From: Psychrobacter sp. AH5
GTDB lineage: Bacteria > Pseudomonadota > Gammaproteobacteria > Pseudomonadales > Moraxellaceae
Reading direction: 5' to 3'
Length of the DNA: 64,000 nucleotides
NCBI RefSeq assembly: GCF_040371085.1
Contig: NZ_JAMBMT010000001.1
Coordinates: 1,116,001-1,180,000 of the forward strand
Part shown: piece by piece, positions 56,286 through 64,000 of the stretch
Numbering within the stretch: position 1 is the first letter of the stretch
Layout: every line of letters starts with the position of its first letter
Translations under genes and position numbers: made by a program
Notes under the pieces: model-generated
What the model was told of the DNA's origin: nothing
The model's input: the letters and a program-made list of their open reading frames with translations, nothing else
The model's database searches: none

Positions 56286-57467
56286 CTACAGGCGTGGTTT
56301 TAGTACTTTAACAAGACGCTCTACCACTTGCTCACTCTCATCACGCTTGATGTTCAGCGGCGGTAATAAACGAATTACATGACCGCCAGTCACATTGATA
56401 ATAAGCTGCTGCTCATCACGAGCAAGATCAACCAGTTGGCTACAATCCATATTCTCTGGCAACACAATACCTATCATCGTGCCAGCTCCGCGGCTGGTGA
56501 CGCCGTACTGCTTTAATTGCGCAGTGATATTATTCCGGATAAACTGACCCTCATTAATAGAGTTCTGCATAATATCGCTATGGCTTAATACTTCATAAAC
56601 GCTATGCACAACCCGGCTAGCTAGCGGTGTACCGCCATAAGTGGAGCCATGACTACCCGCGCCAAATAAGTCTTTGGCACGTCCCCGTGCTAGGCAAGCG
56701 CCTACTGGAAAGCCGTTACCTAAGCCTTTGGCGGTGGTTAACACGTCAGGACGGGCGCTACTGTGCTGATAAGCAAAGTATTTACCCGTACGACCATTAC
56801 CGGTCTGCACCTCATCTATCATAAATAACCAGTCATGAGCGTCGCATATTGCCTGTAGCTGTTCTAAATAACTAAAACCGTTGGCAGCAGTATTAAGACC
56901 GCCTTCACCTTGGATAGGCTCTACAAAAATAGCGCAAATCTCGTCATTATCGCAAGCGGCTTGCTCGATAGCTTCGATATCACCAAAAGGCAAACGGATG
57001 AAATCATCATCTAAAGTAAAAAAGCCGGCGCGGGCTTTGGGATTAGCAGTCGCGGATAAGGATAGGAGAGTACGACCATGAAAAGATTGCTCCATGACGA
57101 TAACTTTAGGACGCTTAAAGCCTTTATTATGAGCATAAAGTCTCGCCATTTTTAGCGCTGCTTCATTAGCCTCAGCACCGCTATTAGCAAAAAATACACT
57201 ATCCATCTGCGCCGCTGTACATAGTGCTTCACCAGCGCGCTCCTGCCAGTCAATACCGAATAGATTGCTAGTATGTACTAGGGTAGCGGCCTGCTGCTGG
57301 ATAGCCTCAGTCACCTGTGGATGACAATGTCCCAAACCACAAACGGCAATGCCGGTTAGCGCATCTAAATAAGCAGTATCATTGTGCGTATAAAGCCAGC
57401 TACCTGAGCCGCGCGTAAAGCTGATCGGTTGACGATTATAGGTAGGCATCAGATAAGTAGCTGACAT
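56286..57467 (-). CDS. argD: Acetylornithine/succinyldiaminopimelate aminotransferase ArgD-like
   Basis: PLP enzyme of arginine (and lysine) biosynthesis, by family. 393 residues. Motifs: MPTYNRQPISFTRGSGSWLYTHND, YLDALTGIAVCGLGHCHP, FFANSGAEANEAALKMAR, VMEQSFHGRTLLSLSATANPK, FVEPIQGEGGLN, the PLP Asp region FMIDEVQTGNGRTGKYFAYQ and the PLP Lys in LTTAKGLGNGFPVGACLAR. The C-terminal INVTGGHVIRLLPPLNI is typical of ArgD. The catabolic paralogue AstC is very similar and cannot be excluded, but no ast genes are nearby. Downstream of yacG on the same strand with a 114-bp gap. Confidence 0.9.
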   Translation of the reverse strand: MSATYLMPTYNRQPISFTRGSGSWLYTHNDTAYLDALTGIAVCGLGHCHPQVTEAIQQQAATLVHTSNLFGIDWQERAGEALCTAAQMDSVFFANSGAEANEAALKMARLYAHNKGFKRPKVIVMEQSFHGRTLLSLSATANPKARAGFFTLDDDFIRLPFGDIEAIEQAACDNDEICAIFVEPIQGEGGLNTAANGFSYLEQLQAICDAHDWLFMIDEVQTGNGRTGKYFAYQHSSARPDVLTTAKGLGNGFPVGACLARGRAKDLFGAGSHGSTYGGTPLASRVVHSVYEVLSHSDIMQNSINEGQFIRNNITAQLKQYGVTSRGAGTMIGIVLPENMDCSQLVDLARDEQQLIINVTGGHVIRLLPPLNIKRDESEQVVERLVKVLKPRL

Positions 57468-57580
57468 ACAGATATCCTTTAAGTATTGAAAGAAGTGTTA
57501 AGAGTTATATGTTATGGGGTCTAAGCTTAGGTTATAAGCGCCATTAGCGGGCAGTAGCTGACAATAGGAGATAATATCCG

Positions 57581-57772
57581 TTATAATTCATCAGAAAATG
57601 GCGTAGTTTCAGCTGGTAAGGTATATTCTTCACTGGCCCAAGCACCTAGATCTATCAGCTTACAGCGCTCACTACAAAACGGCTTAGATTTATTATCTTG
57701 CCAAGCAGTTTGTTTGCCACAGCGCGGGCAAGGGTAGGTTTTTGGTACTGGCATATCGGTGGCTTCGGTCAT
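57581..57772 (-). CDS. yacG: DNA gyrase inhibitor YacG (zinc-binding)
   Basis: 63 residues. Four zinc ligands: CPRCGKQ (Cys-x2-Cys) and [19 protein letters not shown] (Cys-x3-Cys), the YacG signature. E. coli YacG binds GyrB and inhibits gyrase activity in vitro. The protein has the usual tiny size with a short acidic tail. In many gammaproteobacteria yacG lies with coaE and pilD; here it is alone, ahead of argD. Confidence 0.92.
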   Translation of the reverse strand: MTEATDMPVPKTYPCPRCGKQTAWQDNKSKPFCSERCKLIDLGAWASEEYTLPAETTPFSDEL

Positions 57773-57923
57773 AATGAAAGGCTCAGTTTCTCAGATTTGC
57801 AATAAATGATAGCCGCTATAATAGCATGCAGTTAATAAAAGACAAACGCGGCGCAAAATAAATAAGCCACTATATGAGTATTTATAAAGACGACAGCGAT
57901 TATTAATAAATTTAGAAAGTAAT

Positions 57924-57938
57924 AAAATAGCCTAAGCA
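57924..57938 (+). repeat. Copy 3 of dispersed intergenic motif AAAATAGCCTAAGCA
   Basis: Lies 28 bp ahead of the TrmB-like gene. Identical over 15 bp to copies at 47082-47096 and 58715-58729, and over 14 bp to 35608-35621. Confidence 0.75.
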
Positions 57939-57965
57939 AAAAACATTAAAAATAAGTAACATATA

Positions 57966-58658
57966 ATGCAAGCTAAGAACAGACCTATGACTAAAAAACA
58001 GAATTTATCTCATAAACAAACCAGAGCTTTTCAGCCCGAAAAACTCTCAAAACCACGTGACTTTATTCTACCTGAAGTGATAAAGAATGCTAAAGCTCAT
58101 AGACAGTCTTTAGTGCTTGAGATAGGTGCAGGGAAGGGCAAGCATGCTTTACTTTTTGCTAAAGCCAATCCTCAAAAGCAGCTGATTGCTATTGAGCGCA
58201 CCCGTAATAAGTTTGAAGCTTTTGCTAAATTAGTACAAGTCCAAAACCTAGCTAACCTGACCGCCATTCATGCTGATGCTATTGCATGGATAGTACAAGC
58301 GATAGCGCCAAATAGCATTACGCAAATATATCTCTTATACCCTAATCCTGAACAGCACAATCCCAATCAGCAGTGGCTGAATATGCCATTTTTTGAGTTT
58401 TTATTATCGCGCTTACAAGTAGGCGGTAAGATAATATTAGCGACTAACATTGAGAGATATATTGATAATGCAGAAGAGCAGGCTAGAGAGTTATGGTGTC
58501 TGCCTACGGTGCGCCAAGAAGTGGCTATTGACAGCCAGCGCACTCATTTTGAGATAAAGTATTTAGCTCGAGGACAAACTTGCTGGCAGATCACTATGAC
58601 TAAGCCTGAAGGTTATCAAACTAGATTTGATGACTGGCAAGCGCTATCTAGCCTGTAA
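57966..58658 (+). CDS. Divergent TrmB-like SAM methyltransferase
   Basis: 230 residues from ATG 57966; an ATG at 57987 (MTKKQNLSHKQTRAF) is also possible. SAM-binding motif LVLEIGAGKGKHALLFAKANPQ, then LIAIERTRNKFEAFAKLVQV and NLTAIHADAIAWI, as in tRNA (guanine-N7) methyltransferase TrmB. Where TrmB has the conserved FPDPWPKKRHxKRR segment, this protein has IYLLYPNPEQHNPNQQW, so the usual Asp is Asn and the basic stretch is lost. It may therefore have a different substrate or be a second TrmB-like copy. The C-terminus (FEIKYLARGQTCWQITM) resembles TrmB's TxFExK region. The gene is flanked by direct copies of the 15-bp motif at 57924 and 58715. Confidence 0.75.
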   Translation: MQAKNRPMTKKQNLSHKQTRAFQPEKLSKPRDFILPEVIKNAKAHRQSLVLEIGAGKGKHALLFAKANPQKQLIAIERTRNKFEAFAKLVQVQNLANLTAIHADAIAWIVQAIAPNSITQIYLLYPNPEQHNPNQQWLNMPFFEFLLSRLQVGGKIILATNIERYIDNAEEQARELWCLPTVRQEVAIDSQRTHFEIKYLARGQTCWQITMTKPEGYQTRFDDWQALSSL

Positions 58659-58714
58659 CCCATCGTATAAAAGAAAATGTAGTTATAAGAGACGTAAAGT
58701 ATATCAATAGATAT

Positions 58715-58729
58715 AAAATAGCCTAAGCA
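58715..58729 (+). repeat. Copy 4 of dispersed intergenic motif AAAATAGCCTAAGCA
   Basis: Lies between the convergent TrmB-like and ABC1-kinase genes, 57 bp after the TrmB-like stop. Same orientation as the other three copies. Confidence 0.75.
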
Positions 58730-58793
58730 GATAAAAATAAATAATCAAAGACCGCCACTAGAGGACGATCAAAAAATTGAGCTGAATATTAAC

Positions 58794-60188
58794 TTATAAA
58801 AAAGGTTTAACTAACGTCTCGGGATCAGTATGAGCATCTATTACCGTCAAAAAGGTATAAGCACCAATGAACTTTCGGCTAATAAACATAAACTCTTTCG
58901 GTGGTAAATTAAACTCAAAAGACTGCATGGCGGAGGAGGCGGCAGCTGAGATACGTGAATGCAGCTTGCTATTGGCCCAAATGTAGCGCTGTTTTTCATC
59001 GATAACCTCAGCTGGGATATCTGGGTTATTGGCAAAGTCGCTAAAGGGTTCGGTAGCTAAAAGAAATATATTAGCAATATCAGAGCTGACTTTTTCACTC
59101 ATGCTATCAAAGAATTCATAACCGGTCATCGCTTTTATCATCGCTTGATGATCATGATGGTAGCCTGCTTTTAATAGCCCATGCGCTATGGTTAATAGCT
59201 CATAATCAAACTGACGAATAGCGCCAAAGTCTAGTAATACTAATTTGTCGATCTCATTGTCGTTTTCGCTGATGCGTACCAAATAATTACCAAAATTGGG
59301 ATCGGTCTGCATCTCGCCCCATACAAATATCTCTTGCATCATAATCTCAATCGCCGCTTGACCAATTGAGTTTCGACGTTCAAAGGGTAGGGCTTTTAGC
59401 GAGTCAGAGGTGACAGAAACGCCAGATTCAAACGACATGCATAATAAGCGCTTACTAGAAAAATCACGATAAATTTTGGGTACAACATAGCGCGGATCAT
59501 CTTGCAAGCGTCCATAAAAGCGCTCAGTAGTAGCAGCCTCAATATTATAATCAACCTCTACATGTAGCAGATCGCGAATCTCTTCAAACCAGGCGTCCAA
59601 GGCTCGCGTTTGCGGTACGGCATTACTGACTTTTAGGAGGCGCTTAAACAAAGCCAGATCAGAGTCTATAGCATCAGCAACTCCAGGATATTGTATTTTT
59701 AGTACTACATCCTCCCCAGTAGCTTTTATGGTAGCACGGTGAACTTGGGCTAGGGACGCCGTTCCGATAGGTACTTGCTCAATATCAAGCTCATTAAATT
59801 TCTCACCTAAAGTACGGCGCAGGGTTTGCTCTATCTTTGGCCAAGCTAGAGTTGCTGTATCATCGTTCAAAGTTTGCAAAGCACGAGTGATTTCAGGAGG
59901 TAAAATATGCTCACCGTACAATGCTAGCATTTGTCCTATTTTGACCACTGAGCCTTTGAGCTTGCCCAACTCTTCTGCGACATACTTAGCCTGCGCTTCC
60001 ATAAATAACTGATTACGCGCTGAACGTGCTTCTTTACCCAAAAACATCCCAGACACGCTATTTCCAGCCCAGCGGCGTCCGATATTTAAAGAGGTTTTAG
60101 CAATAGACATCCGGCGCTCAAAACCAGAGGTTTTTAGGTTGTCAATTGACTGCTTATTATTAGAAGGTTTGTACAGATCATTTGCCAT
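58794..60188 (-). CDS. ABC1/AarF/UbiB-family atypical kinase-like protein
   Basis: 464 residues from the ATG at 60188 (MANDLYKPSNNKQ); an ATG at 60200 adds four. The family signature KGSVVKIGQMLALYG contains the KxGQ motif. Next come PIGTASLAQVHRATI (modified nucleotide loop), DVVLKIQYPGVADAIDSDL with the invariant Lys, WFEEIRDLLHVEVDYNIEA with the ExD motif, and KLVLLDFGAIRQFD with the DFG metal site. Relatives (UbiB/COQ8) support ubiquinone synthesis. This copy lacks the C-terminal membrane helices of E. coli UbiB and lies outside any ubi operon. It is closer in layout to the COQ8-like AarF group. Role unproven. Confidence 0.9.
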   Translation of the reverse strand: MANDLYKPSNNKQSIDNLKTSGFERRMSIAKTSLNIGRRWAGNSVSGMFLGKEARSARNQLFMEAQAKYVAEELGKLKGSVVKIGQMLALYGEHILPPEITRALQTLNDDTATLAWPKIEQTLRRTLGEKFNELDIEQVPIGTASLAQVHRATIKATGEDVVLKIQYPGVADAIDSDLALFKRLLKVSNAVPQTRALDAWFEEIRDLLHVEVDYNIEAATTERFYGRLQDDPRYVVPKIYRDFSSKRLLCMSFESGVSVTSDSLKALPFERRNSIGQAAIEIMMQEIFVWGEMQTDPNFGNYLVRISENDNEIDKLVLLDFGAIRQFDYELLTIAHGLLKAGYHHDHQAMIKAMTGYEFFDSMSEKVSSDIANIFLLATEPFSDFANNPDIPAEVIDEKQRYIWANSKLHSRISAAASSAMQSFEFNLPPKEFMFISRKFIGAYTFLTVIDAHTDPETLVKPFL

Positions 60189-60384
60189 AAATATAATCAT
60201 TCACTAGGTTGATAATGATTTGTGGGTGCATAGTCATAAATGCAAGTCAAAAGCCTTGCAAGTGTACAAAATTGTACCATACAAAGCGCCTTACCTTTCT
60301 AATATTAAGGACTGAGGATTTTTATAAACGCTATTATCAAAGCAGCTGTATTGCTAATGCTTTGTTATAAAGTGCTATCGTAAA

Positions 60385-61731
60385 TTAACTATTACGTGCA
60401 ATTGCTTGATAACCGATATCACGGCGATAATGCGCGCCCTCAAAACTAATAGCGCCGGTTACGGTTAGCGCGGCTTGCTGAGCCTCCAAGATACTATCGG
60501 CAAGGGCGGTAACACACAGCACGCGCCCGCCATTGGTGATGATTTCTTTATCTTGGTCATGCTGAGTATCGGCAGTAAGATTATCTGTAGCCGTACCGTG
60601 TGCAAAAGCCGTACCGGCATGAAACACCTTTACCGCTGAGTCCTTATTATCAAGCTCAGGAAGACCTGAGATCACATCGCCCTTTGATGAGGTTTCTGGA
60701 TAACCTTTTGAAGCTACAACAATACCTAAAGCGGGGCGCTTATCCCAATCGGCTTGACTAGGAAGCGTACCTGCCAACCCTTGCGCGACCAAATCCACCA
60801 TGGAGGACTGCAGACGTATAAGGATAGGCTGAGTTTCAGGATCACCAAAACGGCAGTTAAATTCAATGACGTAAGGGTCGCCCGCTTTATCAATCATAAG
60901 GCCTGCATATAAAAATCCAGTATAAGGATGTCCGGCGGCTTTCATGGCATCAACGACAGGCTGAATGACTTGTGTCATGACTTTTTCATGAACCTCATTA
61001 GTCACTACCGGCGCAGGCGAGTAAGCGCCCATACCGCCAGTGTTGGGTCCGGTGTCACCCTCAAAAGCGCGTTTATGATCTTGGCTAGTCGCCATCGGCA
61101 AAACATTATCGCCATCAATCATACAAATAAAGCTGGCTTCTTCACCTTGCAAAAACTGCTCAATAACGACGCGACTACCAGCATCACCAAACTTATTATC
61201 AGCTAGCATGTCATCGATAGCGTCATAGGCTTGCTCTATAGTTTCAGCGACGATGACGCCTTTACCGGCAGCAAGGCCATCGGCTTTGATGACAATAGGA
61301 GCGCCTTGCTCATTGATATAAGCTTTTGCACTTACCGCATCGGTAAAGCCTTGATAAGCGGCGGTTGGGATGTTGTTTGCTGCCATAAACTCTTTGGCAA
61401 ATGTTTTTGAGCCCTCTAATTGAGCACAGTAGGCGCTTGGGCCCCAAGCCTTGATGCCAGCCTCTCGGCACGCATCGATAATACCGGTAACTAAAGGCGC
61501 CTCAGGACCAACGATGACCATATCTATAGCGTTGTTTTGACAAAATTCTATCACTGCGCTGTGCTCATCGGCATCCTTTTTGTCCGTCAAAATGACGTTT
61601 TGGCATTTAGGCTCAAGGGCGGTGCCCGCATTGCCGGGCGCAACGTAGACTTGCTGAACTTTGTCATCTTTGGCACATTGCCATGCCAGTGCATGTTCGC
61701 GTCCGCCTGCACCAATTACTAAGATATTCAT
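60385..61731 (-). CDS. purD: Phosphoribosylamine-glycine ligase PurD
   Basis: ATP-grasp enzyme for the second step of purine synthesis. 448 residues from the ATG at 61731 (MNILVIGAGGREHALAW); the preceding ATG codon at 61734 would add only one Met. Visible: VYVAPGNAGTALEPKCQN, MVIVGPEAPLVTGIIDACREAG, SKTFAKEFMAANNIPTAAYQGF, VIKADGLAAGKGVIVAETIEQAYD, GDTGPNTGGMGAYSPAPVV and the catalytic YVIEFNCRFGDPETQPIL. The C-terminus ends GAHYRRDIGYQAIARN. An insertion of about 15 polar residues (TATDNLTADTQHDQDKE) lies near residue 385. Stands alone; purH is not next to it in this window. Confidence 0.97.
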   Translation of the reverse strand: MNILVIGAGGREHALAWQCAKDDKVQQVYVAPGNAGTALEPKCQNVILTDKKDADEHSAVIEFCQNNAIDMVIVGPEAPLVTGIIDACREAGIKAWGPSAYCAQLEGSKTFAKEFMAANNIPTAAYQGFTDAVSAKAYINEQGAPIVIKADGLAAGKGVIVAETIEQAYDAIDDMLADNKFGDAGSRVVIEQFLQGEEASFICMIDGDNVLPMATSQDHKRAFEGDTGPNTGGMGAYSPAPVVTNEVHEKVMTQVIQPVVDAMKAAGHPYTGFLYAGLMIDKAGDPYVIEFNCRFGDPETQPILIRLQSSMVDLVAQGLAGTLPSQADWDKRPALGIVVASKGYPETSSKGDVISGLPELDNKDSAVKVFHAGTAFAHGTATDNLTADTQHDQDKEIITNGGRVLCVTALADSILEAQQAALTVTGAISFEGAHYRRDIGYQAIARNS

Positions 61732-62141
61732 CATACGTCTAACCCTTATTGTTATTCACGTTGTCAATTTTATTGAGCATTATCGATTAAGTATAATCAG
61801 CCACTGAATCACTCAGTGAGTTACGATAAAATATAATGGCGTATTCTAGCAAATAAAGCTGCTCAATTGCCATGAGTATCACTAAGCTTGCCTATTGAGC
61901 TATCACTTAAAGGGTTTGCGACAAAATTGTCTCATTAGCAAAGGTTATCCTCTTCAGCCTTATTCATGAAATAATATTGAATGCTTTAGCTATGAGTTAA
62001 GGTGCGTTACACTTCCATAGACAAGGGCTATAAATAGCTTTTATCGCGTCAAATAACAAACTATAACCTCAATACTCTCTACAACTATAGAAAATTGCTA
62101 ATTCTAATTAACTATAAAAACTCATAACAAGGATAGAAGTT
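61732..62141. other. Intergenic region between divergent purD and the glutamate dehydrogenase gene
   Basis: About 410 bp. A 6-bp hairpin (CACTGA-atcac-TCAGTG, 61802-61818) and a TATAAT on the plus strand (61832-61837) are visible, but neither can be tied firmly to a promoter. No gene seen. Confidence 0.5.
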
Positions 62142-64000
62142 ATGCCAAACTCTTTAAGTATCAGCAAAGAGCATATCAGCCAAATCAGTGATATAGCCAC
62201 TAGTTATGTACAAAAAGATAAGTCTCTTTTAGAAAATTTTATGCAAAGTTATTATCGCACTTTGCACCATGAGATTGCTGATGAGATAGATGATATCGAT
62301 CTAGCTGGCATGGCATTGCACCATTTTATTTTATTAAAAGCCTATGAAGGCAGTAAACCGCAATTAAAAATACTCAATCCTATCGCTGAGGAGCAGCATT
62401 TTCATAGCTCGCATACTGTTATTCAGATGGTCGCTTATGATAGGCCTTTTTTGGTAGATACTATCTTGATGAGCCTTGAAGATAAAGGCATCAATGTGCA
62501 CCGGACTTACAATACTATTATTAGCGTTGAGCGAGATGATGAGGGCAATATCACGCAAATTGATAGCGCCGCTGAAAGTGCAACCTCGCATTTATCGCTG
62601 ATTCATTGCGAAATCGCTTATCAAGATAGTAGTGAATTGGCTGAGCTACAACAAAGGCTGCTCGAAAAAGTCGATACTTTAGATACGGTAGTAGGCGACT
62701 GGCAACAAATGCATGAGCGCTTAACTGAAATAAAAAACGAGCTCTCAAAACAGAATTTACCTGAAGTTTTTTATTCTAAAGAAGAGATACAAGCGTTTCT
62801 TGATTGGATATTGGATGATAATTTTATATTTTTGGGATATAGAGAGTATCGTCTAGAAAATGGTCACTCTGTCGCAGTGGATAGTGATGCTAACCGCCCT
62901 AATGATGATCTCAATCTATACTTAATCGGTAATAGCGGCCTTGGTCTGCTGCGAGGCGGTAGCGAAGATAGCCTGTCTGAGAGCTTTAGCCAATTGCCAA
63001 AAGAGCTAAAAAAATTGCTTACCGGCCCTAGAGTGCTGATGCTCTCAAAGTCTAGTCGTGTCTCGCCCATTCATCGATCGGTGTACATGGACTTTTTGGG
63101 TATTCATAAGTTTGATGATAAAGGTAATCTTATTGGCGAATACCGCTTTATTGGTCTGCTAACTTCTCAAGCTTATCAGTTAACTGTCAAAAACATACCG
63201 CTACTACGCGAAAAAGCTAATAAAATCATGGCGATGACCGTACTGCCAAAAGATGGGCATGCTTATCATAAGATGACTCATATCATTAACACTTTGCCTC
63301 GTGATGATCTGTTTCAAGCCAGCGTCGAAGAGCTTTATCCCATAGTGACGGGTATCTCACAGTTGCAAGATAAAAAGAGCTTGCGTCTGTTTAGCCGCAT
63401 CGATCATTATCAGCGCTTTGTCTCTTGCCTAGTCTATATTCCAAGAGATAAGTTTAATACTGAGCTACGTATTAAGGTGCAAAATGTCTTAAAAGAAGCT
63501 TATGGCGGCACCTCCTCAGGATTTACTACTGAGTTCAATGAGTCCGATCATGCCCGCGTGCACATCCATGTACGAACCGTGCCAGGACAAGTCAATGAGG
63601 TCAATACTGCTGATTTGGAAGAGAAGCTAACGACTTTGATGCAATCGTGGCTGGATCATTATCAAAAAATGCTACTAGATAATGTTGGCGAGCAACAAGC
63701 AAATAGCATTATGCGTCAGTTTTCACCTTATATCCCTGCCGCTTATCAAGAGCGTTTTGATGCGCGTACAGCGGTTGAAGACACTAAACGCCTCAAGCGA
63801 CTAGCTAGCCTAAAAGATGAGCTGCCAATGATTTGGCACTTGTATCAATCGACAGGCGATGCCAGTAATCAGCTGCACTTAAAGCTATATGGTCGTCAGC
63901 AGCCAGCTATTTTATCCAAAGTACTGCCTGTGCTTGAGAACTTTGGGGTGTCGGTCATCTCCGCGCAATCCTACGAGTTTGATTTGCCTGAACAGCCGAT
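62142..64000 (+). CDS. gdhB: NAD-dependent glutamate dehydrogenase, large type (partial, N-terminal ~619 residues)
   Basis: Large tetrameric NAD-specific glutamate dehydrogenase family (about 1600 residues in Pseudomonas and Psychrobacter), which deaminates glutamate to 2-oxoglutarate. The start is the ATG at 62142 (MPNSLSISKEHISQISDIA), with GGATAGAAG just upstream. The visible N-terminal ACT-like regulatory domains contain HTVIQMVAYDRPFLVDTILMSLEDKGINVHRTYN, DWILDDNFIFLGYREYRL, IHRSVYMDFLGIHKFD, and RLFSRIDHYQRFVSCLVYIPRDKFNTELR, all typical of this family. The catalytic domain lies beyond the window. It would use the glutamate made by the PutA system. Confidence 0.95.
   Translation, partial: MPNSLSISKEHISQISDIATSYVQKDKSLLENFMQSYYRTLHHEIADEIDDIDLAGMALHHFILLKAYEGSKPQLKILNPIAEEQHFHSSHTVIQMVAYDRPFLVDTILMSLEDKGINVHRTYNTIISVERDDEGNITQIDSAAESATSHLSLIHCEIAYQDSSELAELQQRLLEKVDTLDTVVGDWQQMHERLTEIKNELSKQNLPEVFYSKEEIQAFLDWILDDNFIFLGYREYRLENGHSVAVDSDANRPNDDLNLYLIGNSGLGLLRGGSEDSLSESFSQLPKELKKLLTGPRVLMLSKSSRVSPIHRSVYMDFLGIHKFDDKGNLIGEYRFIGLLTSQAYQLTVKNIPLLREKANKIMAMTVLPKDGHAYHKMTHIINTLPRDDLFQASVEELYPIVTGISQLQDKKSLRLFSRIDHYQRFVSCLVYIPRDKFNTELRIKVQNVLKEAYGGTSSGFTTEFNESDHARVHIHVRTVPGQVNEVNTADLEEKLTTLMQSWLDHYQKMLLDNVGEQQANSIMRQFSPYIPAAYQERFDARTAVEDTKRLKRLASLKDELPMIWHLYQSTGDASNQLHLKLYGRQQPAILSKVLPVLENFGVSVISAQSYEFDLPEQP

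Overview
The window looks like chromosomal DNA of a gammaproteobacterium of the Moraxellaceae, most likely Psychrobacter. This is an inference from the flavour of the proteins: long low-complexity, acidic or polar extensions on housekeeping proteins, dnaG next to rpoD, divergent bamD/rluD, tolQRAB, and AT-rich intergenic DNA. No rRNA or tRNA gene, CRISPR array or prophage was seen. The only mobile element is one intact IS982-family insertion sequence.

Layout. 1-8.1 kb (mostly minus strand): the start of nrdA with possible NrdR boxes, a YbeD-like protein, rpoD, dnaG and bamD. 8.6-11.6 kb (plus): rluD, a pgeF/YfiH-type gene and a flavodoxin-fold protein. 11.7-16.3 kb: a tiny unannotated lipoprotein gene (minus), then a periplasmic redox module made of a membrane-anchored triheme cytochrome c, a Tat-exported FAD amine oxidase and a monoheme cytochrome c lipoprotein. 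16.3-20.1 kb (minus): tolQ-tolR-tolA-tolB without pal. 20.6-23 kb: an NCS2 purine permease whose terminator appears to be split by the IS982 element. 23.5-27.5 kb: putA without its C-terminal ALDH-superfamily lid domain, followed after 11 bp by a gene that encodes just that domain. 28-35 kb: purine catabolism (xdhA, xdhB, xdhC, guaD). 35-45 kb: a hypothetical protein, hrpA, a tandem universal stress protein, aspA, a small membrane protein resembling colicin E1-type immunity proteins, a methyltransferase and an EamA exporter. 44.7-48.5 kb (minus): a YqhA-type protein, creD, and pnuC overlapping a NadR-type nicotinamide riboside kinase. 48.8-55 kb (plus): a FabH-like synthase, prfA, lysS and dnaX with a likely programmed -1 frameshift site. 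55.3-62 kb: a LysR regulator, argD, yacG, a divergent TrmB-like methyltransferase, an ABC1-family kinase and purD. From 62.1 kb to the end: the start of a large NAD-dependent glutamate dehydrogenase.

How the genes work together. Nitrogen-compound use recurs. The amine oxidase with its two cytochromes would oxidise an amine in the periplasm and pass electrons to respiration. PutA plus its separate lid protein would turn proline into glutamate, and the large glutamate dehydrogenase would deaminate that. AspA deaminates aspartate. The NCS2 permease, guanine deaminase and xanthine dehydrogenase convert imported purines to xanthine and urate.

The observations most worth a second look are the split PutA, the cytochrome-linked amine oxidase with a MAO-like cysteine at the flavin site, the dnaX slippery site that abuts a GAACCA repeat, a 14-15 bp motif present four times in intergenic DNA, and the IS982 insertion inside a terminator.
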